A stretch of 64,000 nucleotides of DNA from Cunninghamia lanceolata (taxonomy: Eukaryota; Streptophyta; Pinopsida; Cupressales; Cupressaceae): NCBI GenBank assembly GCA_027924645.1, contig BSBN01000047.1, positions 4,898,001 through 4,962,000 of the forward strand, read 5' to 3'. The translations under genes were made by a program, and so were the position numbers. Under the pieces are notes generated by a model. That model was not told the DNA's origin. It was given only the letters and a program-made list of their open reading frames with translations, and searched no databases. Position 1 is the first letter of the stretch. Each line of letters opens with the position of its first letter. Of the stretch, positions 11,633-21,741 are shown piece by piece.

Positions 11633-11833
11633 ATGGCGACTCTTGAGCTAATAGACATTACTCACATTCCATGGATGAAATTCAAGACATGTCCCTAGAA
11701 ATCCCTAGAGTTCAATCTAGATGGCATATTTTAAATGTCCCAGCAAGTGTGGTGTATATAGAGGACATAAGGAAATATATTCATAATACTCTGGCAGAAA
11801 TCAACCACACCAAGTTTGAAGAGCTAAGGGACA
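11633..11833 (+). pseudogene. ORF X of element E, 5' part (continues at 62753)
   Basis: An ATG at 11633 starts MATLELIDITHIP. One base is then out of frame, and from 11671 the reading (DEIQDMSLEIPRVQSRWHIL) is open to 11833, where Copia C interrupts. Removing Copia C and one TSD copy puts the codons at 11833 and 62758 in frame, so this is one gene split by the insertion. The product is not a known enzyme; see the right part for what it resembles. Confidence 0.6.
11829..11833. repeat. TSD of Copia C (GGACA; partner 62753-62757)
   Basis: A perfect 5-bp direct repeat flanks 11834-62752, proving that the two distant LTRs belong to one insertion. Confidence 0.95.
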
Positions 11834-13173
11834 TGTTGAAATTAGGGAAGACAACTAAGAGGGGGGGTGAATCAGTTGTCAAAAAACTTTAACTTTTTCT
11901 ACATTTAATCTTCTTTACCACTTATTAATAGATTAATGATATAACCATGAAAGCATGAAACAACAACACATGAGTAGAAAACACAATCAACACACATAAC
12001 ACCAGGATTTTTACGTGGAAACTGGGTTAAGGGAAAAACCAAGATGGGAGTTAACCCACAAGATTTATTCTCTGTTAAAAGAATATAAACATGGGAAGGC
12101 ACTTGCCTTTGGGTGCACTACCCAAAGCTCACTACTCAAAGGAGGCTCACTACCTACAGAAACATTCACATGATTAACATTGAAAGGTTGAACTAAGAAA
12201 CAACATCTTCTTCATGCCAAGGATTAGTTCCATTGAAGCTCACAACACCTCTGCTCTACCCCCAAACACTTCCTTGCTACCTCCACATCTTCATTCACAC
12301 CCACACATTTACATGACTTCATTACACTTATTGATACAAGACATCAACTTTGGAATGAACATCAAAGTTGGCCTTACAATCATCTATCTGGAACATTCTC
12401 CAAGATAGGCATTACAAGAAATTACAATCACAAGACTTAAAATGCTACATGTGAACCATTACACTATCATTCAAACAAAGCTAGGACTTAAATATTCCTC
12501 CAACAACAGGCCACACTCCCTAGAACTCTTCTTAGATCATCCACAATACGCACCAAGCATCCGGTTGGCCAAGACTAGAAAGAACAACAACACCTAAGGA
12601 GAAATATTCAACTACAAGCTCAATCCTCAATGCGGACCACCAACTCATTAGGCACATGATCTAGAGACCATCACAAGCACAATGAAATCAACAAAAACAA
12701 CCACACCACCTCAAATCACCAGAATCACTTGCACCTTCATACGAGAACTTAATAACACTGACTATCATGACTGTCACACTAGAAAGATTGCTTGCGGACC
12801 TCCAAACCATGAACCACTTGAGTTGAGAACACACACCAACATCCCAAACAAACTTCTAGATCCACAAACCATAATATTCCAATGCGAAGCAATCCGGATG
12901 AAATTCCTATCACTCTGTTACCTCTGAACAACTGTAAAACCTAGTTCTACTCAGATGGCCATAATTTCACCAATCCTCCATGCAGACCTCTCAAATCTTA
13001 ACTAGAGAAACTTCAGACAATCCTCTACAAACCCTTTAATCCACAGACTCTGATCTTTGTCTCATTGGAAATGCTGAACAATCTACTTTGTTGAACCGCA
13101 TTATCTTCACTGTTTCTGACAAAGAGATATGTTGACATCAATGACAACACATCATATGCACATATTTACAACA
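11834..13173 (-). repeat. 3' LTR of Copia C (1340 bp)
   Basis: On the plus strand it starts TGTTGAAATTAGGG and ends TTTACAACA. It pairs with 61414-62752. The G-tract hairpin (complement of the C-loop) lies at 11850-11880. The TATA site is mutated (TTATTGATAC where the other LTR has TTATTTATAC). Confidence 0.93.
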
Positions 13174-13528
13174 ATCTCCCCATTTTTCATTGATAGCAAC
13201 ATATGATGTGAAAAACTAATTCAACCATCAAAACAAGGACTTCTCCCCCTTTCTCTTATCACACCTGCAACCACTTTCTTCACTTCTCCCCCTTTCACTA
13301 GCAACTACTTACTTCCAAGTTTTTCACATGACTTCTCTCCCCCTTTGACATCAATAGAAAAGGACACATATTTGCAATCATCTCTCCCCCTTTGTTTCTT
13401 AGATAAAACCAAACTAAATTCCAGAATTAATATACTGACTACTCCCCCTGAGTAGCATCCCCTTAACACCAATTTGGATCACAAGATATGACTGTGAGTT
13501 CTACCAGACTGATGCACAATAGTGCACC
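13174..13528 (-). promoter_or_regulatory. Copia C 3' untranslated region with PPT and purine tracts
   Basis: No gene. Read on the minus strand it has several AAAGGGGGAG or GGGGGAG tracts (plus-strand CTCCCCC(TTT) near 13250, 13285, 13340, 13385, 13442) and a final AAATGGGGAGA PPT next to 13173. This is the same arrangement as in Copia A, A' and B. Confidence 0.75.
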
Positions 13529-13809
13529 TTAGTTCTGAATAGGAGGGGTAATAACCCATAGCTTCACCCTGAGATACTCAAAAGTGTCCTTAGGTAGAGA
13601 CTTAGTGAAGATATCCACAATCTGATCCCTTGAAGAAACAAACTCCAATCTAACTTCATTCCCATTTACCTTTTCTCTCAAAAAGTGAAACTTGATGGAT
13701 ATGTGCTTTGTCTTTGAATGCAACACCAAATTCTTTGAGATGTTTATTGCACTTGAATTATCACAGAAGATTGTAACAGGCTCTTCAAACAAAATTCTGA
13801 TATCCTTCA
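13529..13809 (-). pseudogene. Copia C pol, C-terminal RNase H end
   Basis: The minus-strand frame ends at 13529 and encodes the end of RNase [31 protein letters not shown], then DQIVDIFTKSLPKDTFEYLR. It is separated from the rest of pol (57486 onwards) by the chromovirus. The apparent N-terminal extension of this open frame beyond 13809 is chromovirus LTR and not part of the protein. Confidence 0.9.
13805..13809. repeat. TSD of the chromovirus Gypsy (CTTCA; partner 57486-57490)
   Basis: A perfect 5-bp repeat flanking 13810-57485. It lies within the RNase H region of Copia C. Confidence 0.95.
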
Positions 13810-14066
13810 TGATGCAGAGTGGCACAAGGGAAGCAACAACACAATGTTTACTATTCTCCTTTGCCCACTCACCCACTCACCTAGCCTTCAACCAACCAAC
13901 CAAAGGCACATTCAAGGGTATATGAAGGGTTTGATATCCTGGTGATGACTCAACCTTCAAGGCTTCTCCCACACCTTAGGACAGATCAATAAACACTTTC
14001 CATGCAGTTGGTTTGATCCCCAACTTCCCAAAACTCTCCTACCTCTACTTTGACTAGTAAAGCTAC
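13810..14066 (-). repeat. Chromovirus 3' LTR, first piece
   Basis: It matches 56020-56276 and starts TGATGCAGAGTGG. G1 interrupts it after GCTAC; the rest of the LTR is 50137-51345. Confidence 0.93.
14062..14066. repeat. TSD of G1 (GCTAC; partner 50132-50136)
   Basis: A perfect 5-bp repeat. The undisturbed target, AAGCTACTAGCCC, is seen in the other chromovirus LTR at about 56270-56282, which confirms the ends of G1 to the base. Confidence 0.97.
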
Positions 14067-15377
14067 TGTTGTGTGGTTACACAACACGCTCCATTTTGAC
14101 TTGGCAAAACAGGGGCCCAACTTTTTGGTTTGGCTTGTGCGTCTGCTTTTGGGCGGTTTGGTAAAAGCAAGTCGAGTGCATCATCATGCAAAACCAGGAT
14201 GAGGGAAGTCATCATGAGGTCAGTTTGTCAAATTTCATATTTCATCTCTGTGACCTCATATATTAAAAGAGCATTAAAATTCAGGTAGGTTTGCCTTTTA
14301 CATCATCTTGATATTCATCAGGATGCAAGAGTTATGAACAGTCAAAGTTTCGGTCAAACCTGATATTCGCAGGAGGAAGGTCATCTTTTTATATCCTCGG
14401 TCATATTGTTCAAGTTCATCATCATATTTGAAACATCCCCCCCGATATATCATGCGGATCAAATATTCGGACGTCAACTTTAAATGGTAGCAAAACATTC
14501 CGGTCAAACAGTTTTATCTATTGCGAGCGTCATATTTTGCATGTAACCCGATATTTCTTAACATCCTCCTGACGTAAATATCACCCTTAGCAAATATCCT
14601 AATGACATCATCCGAATACGATAAACGAAGGAACATACATAATGATGACATCATCATCACATTCACATTACCACAGGATATTTTCTAAAACATGATCATG
14701 TTCACCTAATATGATGATGACGTCATGATGCACTCCCGATAAGAAGAGCGAATATCAGGATGACATCATCCCGATATTCCAAAAGAGAGAGACATATAAG
14801 TTTGTCTCATCATCATCATATTTAAAAACATCAGCCGATTCACCGAAATATCCTCCTAATGTATTAAGCATAAACAAAAGTGCTTTTGTCGCCCGAATCT
14901 TGTCGCGATAACAATGTCAATGCGAGGGAGGAGGATGATAATGAAACTCAACCCGATATTTGCGAATATCATCCTGCCCTCATGATATCCTCTCATATGG
15001 ATATTCCTCGCTCCCGTTGCCACCATTATTATTTAATGCGCGCGGACATGGTAGGTGGTTCCCGCCGATCCCGGAACCCAATGAAACACCCAGCGAGATC
15101 CTGCATTTTTGCACGAATAATCAAGGAACATGATCCAATCTATCAGAGTTGCCCTAAATGCACCCTAAAGGCGAGGTTAAAAGGTAATTCAACTGCCATT
15201 TTCACATTTACCTTGTGATAAACTTGTTTTACAGAGCACCAGCTTTCATATCTGCATACCAGCTACCTTTGCGCGATTTGAGCTCACGGGCAGAAAGAAA
15301 GGGGTGATCATCAGCTAAATTAGGAACGTCTCAGCAATCTACTGGTATAAAAGGGAATCTGCATAACCAGGTAAGTG
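14067..15377 (+). promoter_or_regulatory. G1 LTR upstream region: palindromes, GATATT motifs, TATA box 15346
   Basis: No convincing gene. The region has TGACGTCA at 14718-14725 (a perfect bZIP/CRE-type site), a decayed copy of a long palindrome at 14750-14779, and about ten GATATT/AATATC motifs between 14310 and 15005, with TGATGAYRTCATCA stretches. TATAAAAG lies at 15346-15353, so a start site near 15377 would place the ATG at 15561 about 185 nt into the leader. The open stretch 14880-15218 has no ATG and is probably non-coding. A good splice donor (15371) and acceptor (15551-15554) are present, but the donor would lie at or before this start site. Confidence 0.6.
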
Positions 15378-15560
15378 AATAAAACCCTCATCATATTGTT
15401 TCTCTTCTGGTACGATGATGTAAGTTCTGGTTTATGCACCCGTGCGATTAAGTAGTGTTGGAATTGATACAGTAGGCATAATGATTTATAAAGTCAATAG
15501 CAATATACATGCATATATGTACCTGTTGTGAGATAGAATTGTCGTTAATTGCAGGTACTC

Positions 15561-18500
15561 ATGGCTGAGAAGTGATTGGTCAAGTGTCAGGAAGAATTCA
15601 GCAAGCCCATGTTCTCTGCTCAGAGGGGGGTCCTGTTTAAATATGGGGCAATCACAGACACCCATCAGGGAAGCACTAATTTGGAGGCCTGGTCAGCCAA
15701 GCTAAACAATGGACATGACAAGAGTCCTGTGCTGGACGCAGTGTTCGTGTCCGGATTGTGGAATGCCGCTGGTTTTTCATACTCTATGGAATCTCCGGAG
15801 CTCGTCATTGAGTGTCCCTGGAATTATAACACTCAAACAAGGCAAGTAGTGAAGCATGGGAGGATATATGCAGACCTCTCCATCAAAGGTCTCTCCCAGA
15901 CATTTGGATTGCCATTGGGCAGTAAGGTCAAAAGTGTAGACTTGAAGAAGTCTGAACGGGAGTATGAAGCCAATAAGAAATCAGCCAGGAAGAACATGTA
16001 TCCGTGGCGGGCTGAGAACAACACATATAATGCAGCCGCCAAGCTTCCTGTGCACCTGTTTAAGTATGATTTCAGTGAAGAGTATCAGTACATGATTGAA
16101 CTCCTGAATAGAGTAACTGGCCAACCTGATACTGGCAGTTTCAAGGATTGGATGTACGGAATAATAATGATGTGTCTATATTCAGACACCAAGCCACTGT
16201 GGGGCCAAATTATAAGTGATGCTCTGCATGAGCAACTGATGAACCTGGGAGGTTCAAATTGTGCGTTTTACATGTCATCATATATTGTTTATTCTTGTGC
16301 CTACAGAGGTACTTTTGATGCCTTGGTTACAGATGGGAAGCTCACAGGCACAAATGCTGCATATATCTGGGATCATCATCCCCAATTGTAGAGAACCAAC
16401 TACCTAAAAGATTACAAACTGGTCAATGATGCATTCTCTATGCATCTGGTAAGGACCATGGAAGAAGACAGAACAAAGAGATTGAGCATGGAGGCTCAAG
16501 AGGCAGTCTACAGGCATGGGGCTTGGTACATACAATTTGCAACCTTTTCTTATATGAGGATTGAAGGTTTCGAGGGACATCCCCTGATGCTGCCAAGGTA
16601 TCCTACCGATGCCATAGTACTAATGGAATTTATCAGGCAAGGCTCCACCATGATACAAATGTACAAGGATGCCAAGAAGCTGCCACCAATTTTGTTCCCA
16701 GTCAGCATTGGCAACTATATGTGCCCTGACTCTGATAATATCAAGAAGGTGATGGTCACCCTGAATAAGATGAACCTACAGCCTTTTCCAATAACAAGAC
16801 CATATGATCCTTACGGCAGGATACAGAAGATACTAGGAAAGCTTGTACATCAGAGACACCTAGAGGAATTTTGGGCTGACTGTGAGGATGAGGCAGAAGC
16901 TAGAAGAAGGAGGTATCAGAGGTTAACTCTAAACCAAATAAGAACTTTTGATTGTATCTCCCTTCCCCAACAATTAAAGAAGGATGATGGCAGGACAATG
17001 GCAGACGAGTATGAACAGAAAAAGATATATAATGACACCATCTTTGCACCTGACCTCACTATGCAGGAGAATATATCCTTGGACCCATTCATTTCCAGGA
17101 CCCTACGTCTAACCCAAGCTTGGGTTGATGCACAGATAGAGGCATTGAAGAAGAAGGGTGTTGCCATTACGGTGGACAACAAGAAAAAAGGGCAGGATAT
17201 CCCCGCAGATGAGTATGATGACTTCCTGTTGGAGAAGAGGAAGACCAAGGGAGATAGGGTCCCTCCACCACAAGAGTAGAGCAAAGGACCCCCAAGGGGC
17301 AAGAAGGTGGAACAGGGACCAAAAGGGATTATAATTGAAAGGGCAGTATTTACAGCTGAGGAGGCGGCAGGGTCAGGATCAGAATCAGCATCCCCTCCTG
17401 AGAAAGAAAGGCCCAAGAAAAGTAAGACAGCAAAGGCTGGAATCACTGAGACCCAAGAAGTGGGTCAATCTTCTAAACAACCAGGAGTAGAGGATACCCT
17501 CATAGAAGAAGAGCCTGAGGAAGAGGAGGCTCCATTGCTAATAAAAAGGAAGAGGAGAGCTCCACAGGTGCTAGTGACTACCCCACCTAAGAAACAAAGA
17601 ACCTCCATGAGAGGTGGAATAAGCCAACCCCCTACTTCATTACAAGGGGAAGGTAGTGAAGTGCACAAGGAACTTCAACATAATGTTCCACTTCCTACCA
17701 TCGTCAAGTTCAAAACTGAACTTGCTGTGGAGCAGCTGAAAGAAACTCCCCAGACACAAGCAGAAGGTAATGTCTTGCTCGACGAGACAATAAACTTATC
17801 TGATGATGAGGTGGTGCAGGATGTGGTTACACAGAAGATGGAAACACTTGCTGCTGATGTAAGTGTGACTCCTCACAGGCCTCCCCCAGTTCAAACTGTG
17901 CTTGAGGAGATGAAGCAAGTAGAAGAAGAGCAAGAAAAGAGCCCAGAGCAAGTAGCTCAGGAAATAGGGCTAGACACATTGATCACAGAGGTGACCAGTC
18001 TTGTAGTGGTGGACCTGACAAAGAAACAGGATGCAAGTCCTGAACAGCCAGAAGGATCACCTGATAAGGGTCACCTAATAGAAGAGATAGAGATGGAAGA
18101 ATCAGAAGGCCATGCTCTGGAGGCCGGCCAACAAAGCCCACATGACACAACTAAGGAACCTGCTATAGTAGAGGTTCAGGAAGCAAAGGCTGATGAAAAG
18201 GAAACACCAGAAGATCCAGCTGCCAAAGTACAAGAAGTGGATGGTGCAGGCTCAGAAGAAGTAATAGCTACAAAGCAATCGCCAGCACATCAAGCAGAGT
18301 CCCCAATATCTGGTGCAATGGATAAGCCACAAGAAGAAGAAGAAGTGGGAACAGATGAAATGATGATAGAGGAAGGTCATGATCTTCATGATCAACATAT
18401 AGATGCACCACAAGGTTCCCCATAGCGTGTAGATGTGCCTCAAGGGTCCCCACAGCATGAAGATGCTCCTCCAGAGAAGGAAATCCCTCAACAGGAAGAG

Positions 18501-19872
18501 GTGCCTCAGGATCAACAACAAAGGGAGCATCAAGGAGAAGAAATGGGAAAGTCACCATCTCCACAACACTTGTTGACCGAAACAGGAGATATAGGTGAAC
18601 ATTAGGAGGATGCTGAAAGACATGATCAGGTGCCTCCGTGGTTGGCAAAAGAAGTAAATGCTGAGGAGGAGCTTGAAATTTAGGAATTTGACGTTTCCAC
18701 CCTGTTCTCTGTGGATATAATGAAGCCAAAGAGGAAGGCCAGAATGACTTCGGCCATCAAGAGAGATCCGGCAACAGGGAGAAGGACTGCGCAAATTGCC
18801 ATAACTGCGGTGGAGAAGGAAAAAGGTAAAATCACTGTCGATGAATTTTAAATCAGTACAGTACCAAGAAGGTCAGGAGGGCAAAGATATCATTGACTCT
18901 CTAATTCAGAAGGTGAAAAGAGAGAAGGAGAAAAATAAGCAACATAAAGAGCACATTGCTCAGTTGCATGCCTATATCAAAGGGCTGACCAATCCTGATG
19001 ATACCACAACTGAACATGCAGTCCCATTGACTGCTATTTCTCAGGAGGAGGTAAATAAATTGGACCTCATGAAGCATGAGGCGTCCGTAATAAGGAGATG
19101 GATGTCATCCACATTGGATGATGCTGTAGAAATAATGAAGGCCTCTTTGAAGAGGTGGAGCACCCTAAGTGACTCCAAGGCCAAGGTGGATAAATTGCAG
19201 ATGCAGACCGGAAAGAGGTCTTACAAGCTGGAGAGAGTCCTGAGCCTGCTAGGGGAAATAAGGAATATAAATCCACAACTGCTTATCAGTAAGTAGGTGC
19301 TGAATAGTAATACCGCACTATTGATGGATATCTGGTATAAGGACACTCAGTTTGAGTGTGGAGTCCTCAAAAGATTTAATAATAAGCTGAGGGATATCAA
19401 CATGAGGCTACGAGATTTAATGGCTGAAGAAGCCGTGATGATGGAAGCATTGGAAGGCAAGGTGGAAGGAAAAATAGAAAATCAAGATGAAGAGTCTACC
19501 ATTAAAGCTATACACAGCAATTTCCAATTAGAGGCAGATGGTCCACCTGTTCCTTTGACAGAGGAATTGATAGATAAAATAATGAGGATCAAGGTCCAGA
19601 TGGAGAAATACAAAGAGACACTGCAGGACAGGAAAAATAAGCTTGACAACAGTAGGGACAAATATGAAGCACATAAACACGCCATTGTCAAAGCAAAGAC
19701 TCAAGATGGCGGAGGGATAGATCAGGTTGTGCGTTCATACGAGCAGGTCCGCAGTAGCATGCAGCCCCATATGCAGCCTCGTCATCATCAGGATAGTGAA
19801 AGTTCAGAAAGTGATGCACATGATGATGACCCGCATGAGTCGGCTGAGGAGCATGATGAAGATACATCATGA
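15561..19872 (+). pseudogene. LTR-encoded protein of G1, copy 1 (5' LTR), decayed
   Basis: Together with copy 2, this defines a frame of about 1,440 codons. It starts ATG GCT GAG AAG, followed at 15573 by a TGA that both copies share. The N-terminal ~550 residues look globular (SIKGLSQTFGLPLGSKVK, YIQFATFSYMR, LPRYPTDAIVLMEFIRQ). The middle ~450 are acidic and rich in Glu, Gln and Pro. The C-terminal ~350 are coiled-coil-like (KVKREKEKNKQHKEHIAQL). Stops in this copy: 16389, 17277, 18423, 18603, 18681, 18849 and 19294, mostly CAG or CAA to TAG or TAA by comparison with copy 2. A 23-bp deletion near 18855 shifts the frame. No enzyme motif is seen. The function is unknown; a structural, nucleic-acid-handling or regulatory role is only a guess. 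Confidence 0.75.
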
Positions 19873-20393
19873 GGGGGATAATAGCATAAGTAGTATAGAT
19901 AGTTGCCAGTTGGCAACTTGTGCCATTTTGTAAAGATTAACAAAGTCAAGTAAATCATGACCATAGATTTGTATTGATAAATTTAGATCGTAGATCTTTT
20001 GTAACGGATTCCTCACCTTATTCTATAAAAGGTGGTGGAATGCTCTATTAAAACATTCGAAACTTAATTGAAGTCTGTTTGCTGAAGTATTCAGGGCTTA
20101 TTTCAAAGTTATTGCATATGTACATGTCTTTTGCATACTTAATGAAAGAGAAGAGTATTTTGATTACAAATCTTAGTAAATCTTGAGTAATCTATGTCTG
20201 AATTCTGGATATGTGCTTTGATTTGCTGCGTCCCTTGGAGTGCTTATCATGTTGCATGTATTGTTTTCATTCATCATCCTCTGAAGTTTGCATCAACTGT
20301 ATCTAGCTATGGAATATCCTGGTGAACATATGGTTTGATTTCTTCTCGTCATGACAGTATCTATTATGTATGTGGATCAATAGCTGAAGGTTC
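19873..20393 (+). promoter_or_regulatory. G1 LTR second promoter (TATA 20024) and start of R region
   Basis: No gene. CTATAAAAGGTGG at about 20023-20035 is a strong TATA box, 150 bp after the LTR ORF ends; it is conserved at 49303-49309. A start near 20055 would make a genomic RNA that begins after the ORF and ends at the poly(A) signal near 27884. Copia A interrupts at 20393. Confidence 0.55.
20389..20393. repeat. TSD of Copia A (GGTTC; partner 27480-27484)
   Basis: A perfect 5-bp repeat. The uninterrupted sequence is present in the other G1 LTR at about 49669-49673. Confidence 0.97.
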
Positions 20394-21684
20394 TGTTGCA
20401 AGTATGAGGTGAACCAGTGTTGTCATTGATGTCAACATACTCATATTGCATTGACAAGAAGGATTTGATGAGCTGTGTGCTGAGGATATTGAGAAAATTA
20501 GACTCAGTCAGGAACAGTGAAGAACAGTGATAAGAAGAAGGTAAATGTACTGTATAGGATGAGAACCGGAGGATGTGGATCAAAGGGTTAGTAGATATGA
20601 GTCTTGAGATGCTACAGTTAAGATTTCAGAGGTCCGCATGAAGATCTGAAGAAGTTGTGGCTGCCGGTATAGAACCGGGTCCGGCAAGTATCCGGAGGTG
20701 ACAGAGGATCACAAAAAGGTCCGGTGAGGTCCGGAATTGTATTATCCCAATCTGCGGATTGGAAAGAGTGTTTGGGATGTCCTTGTGATGTATCATCCTG
20801 ATTTGTGTATGATTTGGAGGTCCGGAAGTACCTCTTGGATTATGACAGTGGCGACAGACTGTGTTCTTAAAGTTCCGAATGAGGAAGACAAGAGATCCCA
20901 GTAAGCAGAGGAAGTGCGGATGTATCCGGACATTCAGACAGGCTTGTGAAGGTTCTTGGATCTTGTTTAGGTTGTGTTGTTGATCCGCATTGATGGTAGA
21001 GCCCGAAATTGAAGTTATTCTTCCGGATGAAGTTCTTGCTCTGTGTAGCCGACCGGATGAGTTGTTCATCCTGTGAATGTTCTTGTGATGGCCGACCGGA
21101 TGTGTTATTCATCTTGCGGATACTCCTATGGTTGTTTGCCGACTTAGATGTTTGTTCCTAAGTCGATGTCTTGTATAAATAACGGTTTGTGAGTTCATTT
21201 CAGTGTGTGGAGAGAGGATGAGTATGGTATAGCGAAGAAACGTGCGAAAGGTAGAGCAGAGATTGTTGGGCTTAATTGGAACTGATCCGGACATGGTAGA
21301 GATGTCATTCTCCAGTTCAAGACTGTGATTTTGATCACTTTGTAGACAGTGTGTCTCCTTGTAGGCAGTGGGCCTCTTTGTGAGCAGTGTGCTCGGGCAG
21401 TGAGCCCTTATTGGCATGTGCCATTCATTTTTCTTTATTCTTCTAACAGAGAATAATTCTTGGGTTAATCACCCTGTGGTTTTTCCCTTAACCGGGTTTT
21501 CCACGTCAAAATCTTGGTGTTCAATGTGTTGATGCTTATCTGCTCTTGTGTTTATGTATTATGCTTCCATGGATGATTATTTGATATGCTGCTAACTAAC
21601 AACAGTGAGTTAAGTGTTTGAATGAGAAGAAGTTTTATACAACTGATTCACCCCCCCTCTCAGTTGTATGCCCTAGATCCAACA
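20394..21684 (+). repeat. 5' LTR of Copia A (1291 bp)
   Basis: It runs from TGTTGCAAGTATG to GATCCAACA. TATAAATA at 21174-21181 is the likely promoter for the genomic RNA. A 10-bp stem (21637-21646 / 21660-21669) with a C-rich loop lies 15 nt before the LTR end. Confidence 0.97.
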
Positions 21685-21685
21685 A

Positions 21686-21699
21686 TTGGTATCAGAGCC
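21686..21699 (+). promoter_or_regulatory. Primer-binding site, initiator Met tRNA
   Basis: TTGGTATCAGAGCC directly after the LTR is the standard plant Copia site, complementary to the 3' end of initiator Met tRNA, where minus-strand synthesis starts. Confidence 0.95.
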
Positions 21700-21741
21700 A
21701 AGTTCCTCTGACAAGAGCTTAACCGCTTGAGGAGATCCAGG

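Larger units (their letters stand above)
9900..11833 (+). mobile_element. Element E, left part: degenerate gag/protease and start of ORF X
   Basis: This is the host sequence of Copia C. It carries a broken acidic/basic protein with a retropepsin core (10494-10835), then the first ~200 bp of a second reading frame that continues at 62753-64000. No LTR of E is visible in the window, so the class (LTR element, probably Gypsy-like) is inferred from the protease and from the similarity of ORF X to the LTR gene of G1. Confidence 0.6.

Noticed and set aside
10144..11833. Host protein-coding gene left of Copia C
   Set aside because: The frame contains a retropepsin core and many stops, which fits a dead retroelement and not a host gene.
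14880..15218. 112-codon open stretch, also at 44140-44478, as a gene
   Set aside because: It has no ATG, lies in the promoter region, and its conservation between the two places only reflects that the LTRs are copies.
15371..15554. Intron in the leader of the G1 LTR gene
   Set aside because: Donor and acceptor look good, but the TATA at 15346 puts the start site at about 15377, after the donor. It would need an upstream promoter (for example TATATTAA near 14257), so it is left as possible only.
15561..19872. TAG/TAA as glutamine codons (a ciliate-type genetic code)
   Set aside because: Stops differ between paired LTR copies that were identical at insertion, TGA also appears for Trp and Arg, and all elements are plant types. 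Deamination explains it better.
20626..21069. Antisense open frames in Copia LTRs (also 2254, 3311, 12682, 26543, 29022, 34806, 62262)
   Set aside because: They are lined up only because the LTRs are homologous. Lengths and reading vary, and there is no start context or protein motif.
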